Shown piece by piece: positions 1-6,612 of a stretch of DNA of 38,281 bases. The DNA lies in the IMG/VR virus record IMGVR_UViG_3300030339_000122, positions 1 to 38,281 of that record. One strand, given 5' to 3'. Source of the stretch: a virus. A model generated the notes under the pieces. The model was given only the letters and a program-made list of their open reading frames with translations. It was not told where the DNA came from and searched no databases. A program made the position numbers and the translations under genes. Every line of letters begins with the position of its first letter. Within the stretch, counting starts at the first letter, position 1.

Positions 1-71
1 CCGTGGGGGATTCCGTGAGGGCTTCCGTGGGGGATTCCGTGAGGGCTTCCGTGGGGGATTCCGTGAGGGCT
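1..71 (+). repeat. 12-bp coding minisatellite, continuation
   Basis: Six units, strictly alternating GGGGAT and AGGGCT types, ending just before TGGTTAGAT. Continues the array at the other end of the window. Confidence 0.85.
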
Positions 72-728
72 TGGTTAGATTCGGGATGGGTATCACACTA
101 TAAGTTTTTTTCGGAACAGTTTGAAGAGAATGCATTAAATGATTGGTGTATATACCTTGAACAAGTAAATGGAGGTATACTATCAGATACAGAGGTACAC
201 CTTGTACGAAAGCCAATACGTCTCGTTCGGAATAACGAAGGAAGATTACATTATGACCATGGCAAAGCAGTAGAATGGGAGGACGGTACTGGTTACTACT
301 ACTTAGACGGTGTGGAGCTACCGGAAAAGATATTTAACCGAGTAGTAAACAATGAAACAACAGCAGACGATATGTTGTCTGGTGAACTTAATTCAGACCA
401 ACGTGCAGTAGTTTTACGGTACTTGAAACCAGAACTACTAATTAAACAGCTAGTTGCAGAGCTAATCAACGAGGGTAAAAGTGGTACAAAACTATATGAG
501 GTAAAAGACTTTGGAAAGAAAGTAAGTCAACAAACAGATATGGATGATGAAGAACTGGAAAACAGCACCGAGTACTTTATGCTTATGAAACATCCAAGTC
601 TCGAAACTTTTTATATTGAATGGGTTAATCCTGATACAGTAAAAGAGAACAATTCAGCAGACTATTGCCAAGCAGTAGCCTTTGGACAAACCGCAGCAGA
701 AATTTATAACCAAGCCGTAAAGGCATAA
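1..728 (+). CDS. DUF6745-like repeat protein, C-terminal part
   Basis: This is the C-terminal two thirds of a protein whose N-terminus lies at 37930-38281. The frame carries over exactly when the ends are joined (a split TCC codon). It opens with six of the 12-bp units encoding S-V-x-x tetrapeptides (SVGD, SVRA), then a globular domain of about 215 residues. That domain resembles the DUF6745 family: tryptophan/aromatic-rich start, a segment like RLHYDHGKAVEWEDGTGYYY, and a PEKIF helix. Function is unknown. Such proteins commonly carry the same SVRDSV-like repeats, and a small partner with a GHSETGH-type motif often follows, as it does here. The joined protein is about 359 residues if the ends simply abut, or about 16 shorter if the 48-nt terminal identity is an assembly overlap. 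The family call rests on recalled similarity, not on a search. Confidence 0.75.
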   Translation, partial: VGDSVRASVGDSVRASVGDSVRAWLDSGWVSHYKFFSEQFEENALNDWCIYLEQVNGGILSDTEVHLVRKPIRLVRNNEGRLHYDHGKAVEWEDGTGYYYLDGVELPEKIFNRVVNNETTADDMLSGELNSDQRAVVLRYLKPELLIKQLVAELINEGKSGTKLYEVKDFGKKVSQQTDMDDEELENSTEYFMLMKHPSLETFYIEWVNPDTVKENNSADYCQAVAFGQTAAEIYNQAVKA

Positions 729-738
729 GGAGAACATT

Positions 739-1086
739 ATGTTACAAAATACAGCAAATCAAGCAATTATGCACGGCGAAAATCTTATTAAGCCTGTAGA
801 ACTTCCAAAATGTTTAAAAGAAGTTAAACACAAGGGATTATTCATATTTGCTCATTCTGAGACAGGTCACAATCATGTTATTGAAGCGCCGGTAAGAGAT
901 AACTTCCGTATCTTAGAAGATAAAGAAGGAAATATATACTTTGATATTACTGGTGAGGCAACAATAAAACACCAGAAGTCATTTGATATTCACGAGCCTA
1001 TTAAGGTAAAAGAAGGTACTTACCGAGTTTATAGAAAAACAGAGTATAACCCATTCACTAAATTAATTGGTGCTGTTAGAGACTAA
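739..1086 (+). CDS. conserved small protein next to the DUF6745-like gene
   Basis: It encodes 115 residues and starts 10 nt after the preceding stop behind a strong AAGGAG site. The motif AHSETGHNHVIEAP (around residues 38-51) and the closing section EGTYRVYRKTEYNPF match small proteins that I recall accompanying DUF6745 proteins in other genomes. The fold is probably beta-rich. There are no membrane segments. No biochemical function is known. The tight spacing suggests co-translation with, and possibly partnership to, the repeat protein upstream. Confidence 0.7.
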   Translation: MLQNTANQAIMHGENLIKPVELPKCLKEVKHKGLFIFAHSETGHNHVIEAPVRDNFRILEDKEGNIYFDITGEATIKHQKSFDIHEPIKVKEGTYRVYRKTEYNPFTKLIGAVRD

Positions 1087-1208
1087 TGGAAAATTTAATA
1101 CACAACTGGATAGACGAAGCCTGTATGGATTTAACAATCATGCGTCTAGACCTTAAAGGCTACTCAAGTGACTATATTTGGAATCGCTGGATTCGCTCAA
1201 ATAATTAA
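1086..1208 (+). CDS. small hypothetical protein (40 aa)
   Basis: The ATG overlaps the preceding TAA (TAATG), which usually means translational coupling. The product is MENLIHNWIDEACM followed by a helix and the end DYIWNRWIRSNN. It contains three tryptophans and no recognised domain. It is kept because it fills the gap exactly in an otherwise gapless operon. Confidence 0.45.
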   Translation: MENLIHNWIDEACMDLTIMRLDLKGYSSDYIWNRWIRSNN

Positions 1209-1230
1209 TACTAACAACCAAGGAATAAAC

Positions 1231-1464
1231 ATGACAACCCAAAGCGATAAAGCACGACAGACAATTATAGATAAATACGGTGATTGGGAAACATACCTGA
1301 CTATTCGCTATAGAAGCCCAGAGGAGGCCGCTAAACGCTCTGAGGCTGCTTCTAAAGCAGGGAAAGCCTCACAAGCGAGTGGTAATGCTGTACGACCATT
1401 TACTGATAAACAGAAAGCTAGAGAAGCCCAGCGTTTAAGTGTTGAGGCTAAGAGGAAGAAATGA
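1231..1464 (+). CDS. small basic hypothetical protein (77 aa)
   Basis: The start MTTQSDKARQ is chosen because AAGGAA lies 7 nt upstream; an in-frame start further up (1168) has no ribosome site. The C-terminal half is very rich in Lys, Arg, Ala and Ser (SPEEAAKRSEAASKAGKASQ, then AREAQRLSVEAKRKK), suggesting a helical nucleic-acid-binding tail. It ends in an ATGA overlap with the next gene. Function unknown. Confidence 0.6.
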   Translation: MTTQSDKARQTIIDKYGDWETYLTIRYRSPEEAAKRSEAASKAGKASQASGNAVRPFTDKQKAREAQRLSVEAKRKK

Positions 1465-1595
1465 AACAGTCTGAGGCACAAATCGCAGTAGAAGTTGAGC
1501 AGCAAGTATTTTCTTACTTTGAAATATCTGCTAATTACGAAAGAGAATCTAGTGTTAAGGGCTTTATACAGCACATGATTGAGAGTTACGAATGA
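1461..1595 (+). CDS. small hypothetical protein (44 aa)
   Basis: It overlaps the previous gene by ATGA at its start and the methyltransferase by ATGA at its end. Both junctions are typical of real phage operon genes. The AGAGGAAGA upstream provides the ribosome site. The sequence (MKQSEAQIAVEVEQQVF, ending IQHMIESYE) is acidic and helical with no recognised domain. Confidence 0.5.
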   Translation: MKQSEAQIAVEVEQQVFSYFEISANYERESSVKGFIQHMIESYE

Positions 1596-2152
1596 TTGAA
1601 AAGTACGCAATTATTTATGCAGACCCACCATGGACATATAAACAGTCTGGCAGTACAAAAAATAGTCGAGGTATGGCAAAGCAACACTATAACACAATGA
1701 AGATTGAAGATATTTGCAGGTTACCGGTAAGAAACATGGCTGAAGATAATGCAGTTCTTTTTATGTGGGCAACATTTCCAATGATGGCTGAGGCGCTCAA
1801 GGTTATTGATAGCTGGGGGTTCATATATAAATCTGCTGCATTTGTTTGGGTTAAGCAAAATAAAGTTTCTTTAACACCATTTTGGGGAATGGGAGCATAT
1901 ACAAGAGCAAATTCAGAAGTGTGTTTGATTGCAATCAGTAAAAATACAAAAGCAAAAAAGCAAGTTCTATCTCATGCGGTTCATCAAATCATACATGCAC
2001 CAGTTATGAAGCATAGCCAGAAGCCAGCAGAAGTCAGAGATTCAATTGTGAAGCTTTTAGGCGACAGGAAGCGAATTGAACTTTTTGCTCGACAAAAAAC
2101 TACTGGCTGGGATATATGGGGAAATGAATTAGAAAATGATATTGAGCTATGA
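1592..2152 (+). CDS. MT-A70 family DNA adenine N6-methyltransferase
   Basis: It is a SAM-dependent methyltransferase expected to make N6-methyladenine in DNA, probably to protect phage DNA from restriction or to mark it. The 186 residues carry the MT-A70 catalytic motif DPPW near residue 11 (YADPPWTY). They are followed by the family blocks HYNTM, VLFMWATFPM, WGFIYKSAAFVWVKQ, the SAM-binding GxGxYTRANSEVCLIAI-type segment, a HSQKPAEVRD motif, ELFARQKTTGWDIWGNE and a C-terminal acidic tail. Length fits phage members. The start overlaps the preceding gene by ATGA, and it ends by ATGA overlap with the NinG-like gene. No cognate endonuclease is nearby, so it acts as an orphan methylase. Its sequence specificity cannot be read. 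Confidence 0.9.
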   Translation: MIEKYAIIYADPPWTYKQSGSTKNSRGMAKQHYNTMKIEDICRLPVRNMAEDNAVLFMWATFPMMAEALKVIDSWGFIYKSAAFVWVKQNKVSLTPFWGMGAYTRANSEVCLIAISKNTKAKKQVLSHAVHQIIHAPVMKHSQKPAEVRDSIVKLLGDRKRIELFARQKTTGWDIWGNELENDIEL

Positions 2153-2742
2153 AACAACAAACCTGTAAATACATAGCAGAAGACAGTACTAAGTGCCTCT
2201 CTCTATTCCACACAAAAATGTATCACAACCCACCTAAGCCTATAAAACGAACACCAATAAAGAAACCCGACCATATTGCGGAAGTCCGCAATATGGTTTC
2301 AAAAAGTCATATCGTGGCCGGACACAAAATGGAAATTACTAAGGTTAAGAAACCTAGCAAAAAGAAAACAAAAAGCCGTTCCTACTACGTCAAAAAACTA
2401 GACAGTGTGTTCTCTCAATATATCCGCCAGACATACGCCATAGACGGCCTTACGGCCTGCGTAACCTGCGGAGTGATTAAACCATGGCAAGAACAACAAA
2501 ACGGCCACTACGAATCACGAGGAAATTTGCCTACTAGGTGGAGTGAAGATAACTGCCACCCACAGTGTGTAGCTTGTAACGTGTTTAAAAAAGGTAACTA
2601 CACCGAGTACGCTTTGTGGATGATAGACACTTATGGAGCGGACAAACTGGTTGGTTTAAAGGCGAGAGCTAATAGTAAAGAGAAGATACCGACCTTAGTA
2701 ATAAAAGAAAAAATTGAGTATTATAAGGGGTTATTGAAATAA
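2149..2742 (+). CDS. ninG: NinG/Rap-like recombination protein
   Basis: It resembles lambda NinG (Rap), a structure-specific nuclease that acts on D-loops and Holliday junctions in RecA/Red recombination. The 197 residues comprise a basic N-terminal region of about 80 residues, then LDSVFSQYIRQ, a CVTCG zinc knuckle, QNGHYESRGNLPTRWSEDNCHPQCVACNVFKKGNY with the HNH-like His and Cys residues, and a C-terminal helical part. The Cys pairs CxxC and CxxxCxxC match the NinG zinc-binding pattern. It is the last gene before a promoter and a 410-base noncoding stretch. Together with RecT at the other end of the operon it suggests a phage recombination module, although no partner exonuclease is visible. 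Confidence 0.85.
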   Translation: MKQQTCKYIAEDSTKCLSLFHTKMYHNPPKPIKRTPIKKPDHIAEVRNMVSKSHIVAGHKMEITKVKKPSKKKTKSRSYYVKKLDSVFSQYIRQTYAIDGLTACVTCGVIKPWQEQQNGHYESRGNLPTRWSEDNCHPQCVACNVFKKGNYTEYALWMIDTYGADKLVGLKARANSKEKIPTLVIKEKIEYYKGLLK

Positions 2743-2757
2743 TATAAGCTTTTTCTA

Positions 2758-2786
2758 TTGCATTATTAGCACGACCGTGATATTAT
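2758..2786 (+). promoter_or_regulatory. early promoter P1 with palindromic operator block
   Basis: TTGCAT and TATTAT are 17 bp apart with an extended -10 (TGATATTAT). The last 18 bases, GCACGACCGTGATATTAT at 2769-2786, are identical in two other promoters (4106-4134, 36917-36945). They contain the palindrome CACG-AC-CGTG. Unlike the other copies, the GAAAGGAC ribosome site downstream is not followed by an ATG, so this transcript begins with structured noncoding RNA. Confidence 0.8.
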
Positions 2787-2817
2787 TGAATTAGTCCACA
2801 AGAAAGGACAACGAAGC

Positions 2818-3131
2818 AAAGTCGGCATTCCAGTTGTATATCGCCATCGTGCATACCGACCGACTAGCTTTACCAAATTAACAAACCATTGAGCCGTAGT
2901 AGTGCTGGTAGTAACGTGGACTAGCAGTTGCATATGGATGCCACTCTTAGCAACTGAAAAGGATTGCTACTAGCACCATACGGCTCAATACACACATTAA
3001 CAATTAGAGCGTAATAGTGCTGGTAGTAATCTCGCTCCAGTCCTGTGCAGGGAATGGAGTTCTAAAGGGCGAACTAAATGATGAGCCACTCCGAAGACTG
3101 CATATTGTTACCAGCACCATACGCTCTAATA
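2818..3131 (+). ncRNA. structured leader with twin covarying hairpins
   Basis: This occupies most of the 410-base gap between ninG and the next gene. A small hairpin GTCGG/CCGAC comes first (2821-2825 with 2856-2860). Two homologous long hairpins follow. Element 1 pairs 2889-2898 with 2979-2988 and 2902-2914 with 2964-2976. Element 2 pairs 3004-3013 with 3120-3129 and 3017-3030 with 3104-3117. Both have the same NTA/CA internal loop and the core GTGCTGGTAGTAA, while the outer stems differ at four compensated positions. G-U pairs occur only in the plus-strand reading. The apical parts differ; in element 1 a 7-bp hairpin (2925-2931 with 2950-2956) has a loop that can pair as a pseudoknot (2916-2919 with 2941-2944). 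It may be a long 5' leader or a processed RNA. Confidence 0.7.
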
Positions 3132-3152
3132 CAAAACAGAAAGGGCTATCAC

Positions 3153-3353
3153 ATGCCAAACAAAAAGAACACCGTAGAAGAATTTAAAAAAGAAATTAAC
3201 ATCAAACAACTTAACGCTAACTGGCGCACTTTCCTAGTAATGGTAATCGCTGCAACATTCGTATTTACATGGATTCTGTGTTATTTCACAACCCACGCTC
3301 AAATCATGGAAGCAGCACAACTAGTAAATGAAGTGTCAAAAGTAAGTCAGTAG
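3153..3353 (+). CDS. single-pass membrane protein, probable anchor of the lysozyme-like domain
   Basis: The start MPNKKNTVEEF is preferred because GAAAGGG precedes it; an upstream in-frame ATG (3078) lies inside the twin-hairpin RNA. The 66 residues have a charged N-terminus, one strong membrane span (FLVMVIAATFVFTWILCYF, about residues 27-45) and a short external tail ending in SKVSQ. The stop is immediately followed, in the -1 frame, by a Pro/Thr/Val-rich linker and a lysozyme-like domain. The two parts may therefore be one membrane-anchored enzyme joined by frameshifting, or split by a mutation. Confidence 0.65.
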   Translation: MPNKKNTVEEFKKEINIKQLNANWRTFLVMVIAATFVFTWILCYFTTHAQIMEAAQLVNEVSKVSQ

Positions 3354-3730
3354 AAGCCGTCGCTACTGTTCAACCACCACAGACGGTAACTGAACCAACT
3401 ATTGTGCAAACGCCCGTTACAGAGCCTCTGGTACAGCCAAAAGGTGATTGTATTCTGGTTAACCAGTATGATTGGAATACAAGTATTATGTATGCTATCT
3501 GTATGGCTGAGAGTGGCGGAAACCCCAATGCACTAGGTCATAATAAAAATGGAACTACAGACGGTGGGTTACTTCAAATAAACAGCATCCATGTAAATAG
3601 TGGGCTAATCAGTTCAGAAGATAGGTTTATACCTGAAAAGAACTTAGCTGCTGCGTACGCTATTTACAAGGGTTCTGGCTATAAGGCTTGGAGCAGTTAC
3701 AATTCTGGTGTATATTTAAAGTATCTTTAA
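3332..3730 (+). CDS. lysozyme / lytic-transglycosylase-like domain, start uncertain (possible -1 frameshift product)
   Basis: It contains a lysozyme-superfamily core: ICMAESGGNPNALGHNKNGTTDGGLLQINS with the likely catalytic Glu in AESGG, then a helix and KAWSSYNSG. It would cleave peptidoglycan glycan strands. The open frame begins right after a TGA at 3329-3331 and encodes a Pro/Thr-rich linker before the domain. The only in-frame start before the domain is a GTG at 3404 with no ribosome site. Reading from the upstream membrane protein and slipping -1 at the A-AAA-G at 3338-3342 would give anchor, linker and enzyme in one chain of about 190 residues. That arrangement makes better structural sense than a linker with no start. 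An assembly indel is the main alternative. Confidence 0.6.
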   Translation, partial: SVKSKSVEAVATVQPPQTVTEPTIVQTPVTEPLVQPKGDCILVNQYDWNTSIMYAICMAESGGNPNALGHNKNGTTDGGLLQINSIHVNSGLISSEDRFIPEKNLAAAYAIYKGSGYKAWSSYNSGVYLKYL

Positions 3731-3738
3731 CAACTCGA

Positions 3739-4095
3739 ATGAAGACATGGCGAGATAAATAGCCCGGTTAGAGCAGGTTACACCTGTAAGTGAGGCGCAT
3801 ACAATGGTCGTTCATTGGTTTATCTCGTCTTCATGGGCTATGTAAGTTGAAGCGATTCCGACCATATTTGGTTCACTGCGATATATAAAATAAGCAGTAG
3901 CTTACATAGACCAACGCTACCAACCAGGCTCGCGCCCTCTTCGGTGATTGCATTCACTGGGAATGGTCTGTAACGAGCAAGTAGCATGATATCGTGAATT
4001 GTATCCGAAAGGGTTTGCTCGTTATCTAAACTACTTGCTTCCATGTTTTTGTTGGAGTTACCCCCAAGCACCTGTAAAAAGGTGCTATTTTATTT
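3739..4095 (+). ncRNA. large folded RNA with intrinsic terminator
   Basis: No protein gene fits here. Long perfect pairings include 3751-3759/3819-3827, 3838-3846/3901-3909 (enclosing hairpins 3860-3873 and 3875-3898) and 3971-3980/4015-4024 (enclosing ATCC-GAAA-GGGT, a GNRA-type loop at 4003-4014). A possible closing helix 3741-3750/4041-4050 uses two G-U pairs that exist only on the plus strand. A terminator ends it at 4067-4095. The 77-nt segment 3751-3827 has tRNA-like length and a D-arm-like GGTTAGAGC, but its anticodon and T arms do not fit a tRNA. Two 9-10 bp helices compete for 3976-3980 (see findings). It could be a 3' RNA of the preceding transcript or an independent RNA. Confidence 0.6.
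4067..4095 (+). terminator. intrinsic terminator
   Basis: A 7-bp stem (AGCACCT, loop GTAAAA, AGGTGCT) is followed by ATTTTATTT. The U-rich tail is present only in the plus reading. It separates the structured RNA from the next early promoter. Confidence 0.75.
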
Positions 4096-4105
4096 GCCTA
4101 AACCA

Positions 4106-4134
4106 TTTACATTTTTGCACGACCGTGATATTAT
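4106..4134 (+). promoter_or_regulatory. early promoter P2 with palindromic operator block
   Basis: TTTACA, 17 bp, TATTAT with extended TGA. The block GCACGACCGTGATATTAT (4117-4134) is identical to P1 and P3. The leader has the GAAAGGAC ribosome site, 12 nt before the ATG at 4170. It drives the 4.17-8.5 kb operon of small genes. Confidence 0.8.
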
Positions 4135-4169
4135 TAATACATCAACAAGTCACCGAAAGGACAAGTAAA

Positions 4170-4397
4170 ATGGCAGTACGAAACTCACACGTAAGGCAAT
4201 CAACCAAAGAAGTTTACGCAACACTTGACGGTAAGAAATACAGCCTAACAGCAGAAAATTGGAACGTAAACATGAACAAAGTACGTTATGCAGCGAAGAA
4301 GCTTGAACAAGGCAAGTTATCTATCCCAGTAGACGCTCAAGTTTACTACACGATTACACACTTACAAGTAACAGAAGAAGGAAAGGTGATAGCATAA
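4170..4397 (+). CDS. hypothetical protein (75 aa), first gene of the small-gene operon
   Basis: The start MAVRNSHVRQSTK follows the P2 promoter and a GAAAGGAC site. The product is basic, with a short beta-type start (VYATLDGKKYSLTAENWNVNMNKVRYAAKKLEQG) and ends HLQVTEEGKVIA. As the first gene behind an operator-bearing promoter it could be a regulator, but no helix-turn-helix is evident. TAATG overlap with the next gene. Confidence 0.7.
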   Translation: MAVRNSHVRQSTKEVYATLDGKKYSLTAENWNVNMNKVRYAAKKLEQGKLSIPVDAQVYYTITHLQVTEEGKVIA

Positions 4398-4522
4398 TGG
4401 AACACGAATACACCGAAGCAGAATATAAGGAACTGGAAACTATTTTCCCCTTTGTGGAAGATGATGATGAAGACTGCAGTGATTTCTTCCGTGGCCCTAA
4501 TGGCGAATTAGAGGAGTGCTAA
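4397..4522 (+). CDS. acidic hypothetical protein (41 aa)
   Basis: The ATG overlaps the preceding TAA. The product is strongly acidic (FVEDDDEDCSDFF, ending GELEEC). Small acidic phage proteins sometimes inhibit host DNA-binding proteins by mimicking DNA; here that is only a possibility. Confidence 0.5.
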   Translation: MEHEYTEAEYKELETIFPFVEDDDEDCSDFFRGPNGELEEC

Positions 4523-4523
4523 T

Positions 4524-4724
4524 ATGAGTACATCAATCAGCCAGGTCATTGCAGAAGGGGGTTTTAACCTTACTACCAAAGAAGATGCTGAGTGGCTTAT
4601 TGCTCAAGTACCTCAATTTGAAGCACTTGTTACACTAGCAGAAGACCTTTTAGAAGCAATCGAAGACCAAGAACTAGCTAAGTCAGAAGCGCAATATCAA
4701 TTAACTTTTGCGAAAGAAGCGTAA
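4524..4724 (+). CDS. hypothetical protein (66 aa)
   Basis: GAGGAG lies 8 nt upstream. The protein is helical and acidic (EDAEWLIAQVPQFEALVTLAEDLLEAIEDQELAKSEA) with a likely short coiled coil and no known domain. Its last base is shared with the next ATG. Confidence 0.6.
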   Translation: MSTSISQVIAEGGFNLTTKEDAEWLIAQVPQFEALVTLAEDLLEAIEDQELAKSEAQYQLTFAKEA

Positions 4725-4975
4725 TGTCACAAACATCAAAGCTACTCACTATGTTAAAAAAGGCCGGCAAGCATGGTATCGAAAACTATAAATTTCCACA
4801 GCAAGGCATTCTACGCTACAGTGCCCGTATTGCTGACCTACGCGCTGAAGGTTTTAATATCTACTGTGAACGAGTTATTATAAAGGGTAGATATACTGGC
4901 ACATTTAAGTATTTTCTTATTGAAGAACCTAAACAGGAATCATGGATTGCAGCATTATGGCAAAAAGCAAACTAA
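4724..4975 (+). CDS. small winged-helix/HTH protein
   Basis: The 83 residues match the helix-turn-helix family found widely in phages in which FPxxGILRYSARIADLRAEGFNI forms the recognition helix and wing (here residues 24-46). The C-terminal part, CERVIIKGRYTGTFKYFLIEE, forms the remaining strands. It is likely a DNA-binding protein. Its target is unknown, although the palindromic operators of the early promoters are candidates. Confidence 0.65.
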   Translation: MSQTSKLLTMLKKAGKHGIENYKFPQQGILRYSARIADLRAEGFNIYCERVIIKGRYTGTFKYFLIEEPKQESWIAALWQKAN

Positions 4976-5052
4976 GCAAAACAGTTATTACATACGAATG
5001 GGACAAAATCCTACGTACTATTAAAAAGGAAATCAAAGGACGTACCATATGA
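4957..5052 (+). CDS. small basic hypothetical protein (31 aa)
   Basis: It overlaps the end of the HTH gene by 19 nt and the next gene by ATGA. The sequence MAKSKLSKTVITYEWDKILRTIKKEIKGRTI is basic. It is supported only by its fit between neighbours. Confidence 0.35.
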   Translation: MAKSKLSKTVITYEWDKILRTIKKEIKGRTI

Positions 5053-5210
5053 AAGAAGTAAAACTTGGCTGGTGGGTGAAGCGACGCATTAGAAAGCTAT
5101 TTAAAGAGAGATATGACCTAGAAGAACTCTACATCATGTACAAGTGTATTATCCCCTACAGCCAGCTAAGAAGCATTGTACAAGGCGTTAAACGTTGGGA
5201 GAAGATATAA
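5049..5210 (+). CDS. small basic hypothetical protein (53 aa)
   Basis: It starts by ATGA overlap behind AAAGGA and ends by TAATG overlap with the HNH gene. It is rich in Lys, Arg and aromatics (GWWVKRRIRKLFKERYDLEELYIMYKC). No domain recognised. Confidence 0.5.
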   Translation: MKEVKLGWWVKRRIRKLFKERYDLEELYIMYKCIIPYSQLRSIVQGVKRWEKI

Positions 5211-5701
5211 TGGCTCACAAGGGAGTGCCTGCTAACCACTTAAAAGTTTTATTGAGAGTTGAGACAGATGAATGTATACTGTGGCCTTATGCTCAAGACC
5301 ATATGGGATATGGATTAGTTTGGCACGATGGTAAAACACAAAGAGTCCATAGGGTTGCTCTAAAAATAAGAATCGGAGAACCAACTAAAAAGAATAAATA
5401 TGCCCTCCACACTCCTTTGATGTGCCACAATAGACTTTGTTTAAACTATAGGCATTTACGCTGGGGGACACCAGCTGATAACACAAAAGATTCTTTTATT
5501 GATGGAACATTCGCAATTGGTGAAAGGAGCGGTTTTTCTAAAATATCAGATGAAAAAAGAATTATTATTGCATTAGATAATAGAAAAGTTAAAGACATAG
5601 CTATACATTATGGTGTTTCTGAATCATCGGTAGTGGTGTATAGAAGAAAATATAGAAGCTTAAACAACGATAATGGACTTATTTTAAAAGAAAGGATTTA
5701 A
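5210..5701 (+). CDS. HNH homing endonuclease with C-terminal HTH
   Basis: The start MAHKGVPANHLK is chosen because GGGAG is correctly placed and the ATG overlaps the previous stop. The 163 residues contain an HNH-type core (VHRVALKI, CHNRLCLNYRHLRWGTPADNTKDS) and a C-terminal helix-turn-helix (KVKDIAIHYGVSESSVVVYRRKYRS) for site recognition. Such enzymes are mobile and spread by cutting unoccupied sites. Lower density of flanking small genes and separate HNH copies elsewhere in the window support repeated invasion. Confidence 0.85.
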   Translation: MAHKGVPANHLKVLLRVETDECILWPYAQDHMGYGLVWHDGKTQRVHRVALKIRIGEPTKKNKYALHTPLMCHNRLCLNYRHLRWGTPADNTKDSFIDGTFAIGERSGFSKISDEKRIIIALDNRKVKDIAIHYGVSESSVVVYRRKYRSLNNDNGLILKERI

Positions 5702-5704
5702 CTA

Positions 5705-5989
5705 ATGTCTACCCATAAAGAAGATACAGAACTAGATACATTAATTGACGATATAAGTAACTTTGTATCAATCAATCTACACGACCAACGCTGGGTAAAA
5801 GACGGTATCCAAGCCCTTATTAATAGAGAAATAGTAAAGGCTACTACTCACCTTAAGCAATTATTGGAAGACGTAGATGGATTTATTGTAGAACAAGGTA
5901 ATTTAGCTGCGATGGAGAGCAATTTATTTCCACACGATAACTTTCACACTCGGCTTGTAGAAGCAATTAAGGAGCTAGAAGATGAATAA
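5705..5989 (+). CDS. hypothetical protein (94 aa)
   Basis: AAAGGA precedes the start. Largely helical, acidic (TELDTLIDDISNFVSINLHDQ, ending EAIKELEDE). No recognised domain. Member of the small-gene operon. Confidence 0.6.
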   Translation: MSTHKEDTELDTLIDDISNFVSINLHDQRWVKDGIQALINREIVKATTHLKQLLEDVDGFIVEQGNLAAMESNLFPHDNFHTRLVEAIKELEDE

Positions 5990-6119
5990 GCTTGATGAAT
6001 TTCTACAGAATAACAAACCTATACGTTTTTACAGAATACTAAAAAGGTTGAAGCTATCACTTGGTAGATACCAGATAGAGATTAGGATATTACGAGATGA
6101 GCAACCCCATGCCAACTAA
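5982..6119 (+). CDS. small basic hypothetical protein (45 aa)
   Basis: It starts inside the previous gene behind GGAG and overlaps the following gene by 23 nt. The sequence is basic (FYRILKRLKLSLGRYQIEIRILRDE). The double overlap lowers confidence. Confidence 0.35.
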   Translation: MNKLDEFLQNNKPIRFYRILKRLKLSLGRYQIEIRILRDEQPHAN

Positions 6120-6366
6120 CAAGCAAATAGAAGATATAATGCAACCAATCCGCAACTACGCAGATATTGTTGAAATTGACAAAGCCGTCCAAGCCCTCTC
6201 TGAATTATTAGTACGGGAACGGATAGAAGAAAATACGCTATGGAAGATAGTTGCTGAAGAAATTGTAGCCAAAGATGGTGTATACCGAGCAGTTAATTAT
6301 TTGAATCAACGTAGCCAAGAGTTGCACGCCCAACTCACACCAGAAAGTAAGGAGGGGCAGATATGA
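6097..6366 (+). CDS. hypothetical protein (89 aa)
   Basis: Helical protein (KQIEDIMQPIRNYADIVEIDKAVQALSELL) with a possible alternative start four codons downstream. It shares ATGA with the next gene. Function unknown. Confidence 0.55.
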   Translation: MSNPMPTNKQIEDIMQPIRNYADIVEIDKAVQALSELLVRERIEENTLWKIVAEEIVAKDGVYRAVNYLNQRSQELHAQLTPESKEGQI

Positions 6367-6545
6367 GTAAAACAATTATTTGCTTTAGGGGTCGTTGTAG
6401 TACTTGGGGTAAAAGCTGGAAATATCATATGTGGACTGCTAAAGAAACCATAGATGAAGGTGAACGTACTGGTGAAGTAGTAACTACAAAATCAGATACC
6501 TGTTACCGATGTGGATTTACAAAAGAGGAGGCTAAGAATGACTAA
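6363..6545 (+). CDS. small Cys-containing protein (60 aa)
   Basis: It has an AGGAGGGG site upstream. A CFRGRC pair at residues 7-12 and a CYRCG knuckle near the end could bind one zinc ion. Trp-rich middle. Possibly a small zinc protein; no specific family recognised. Confidence 0.55.
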   Translation: MSKTIICFRGRCSTWGKSWKYHMWTAKETIDEGERTGEVVTTKSDTCYRCGFTKEEAKND

Positions 6546-6612
6546 CCAAGACACCCTACCCCAGCAAATAATGTTCGCTAAGGTTGACAAAACAGTTAGG
6601 AATAGTTTATGA
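6538..6612 (+). CDS. very small hypothetical protein (24 aa)
   Basis: A strong AAAGAGGAG site precedes the ATG. The peptide MTNQDTLPQQIMFAKVDKTV ends by ATGA overlap with the next gene. It may be only a coupling leader. Confidence 0.35.
   Translation: MTNQDTLPQQIMFAKVDKTVRNSL

Noticed and set aside
3078-3152. N-terminal extension of the membrane protein from the ATG at 3078
   Set aside because: It lies inside element 2 of the twin hairpins and has no good ribosome site; the start at 3153 has GAAAGGG.
3751-3827. A tRNA gene (tRNA-Val-like, anticodon UAC)
   Set aside because: Length, acceptor-like stem and GGTTAGAGC fit, but the D loop is too short, the anticodon stem shares bases with the D stem, and there is no T-loop TTCRA. 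Kept only as tRNA-like.
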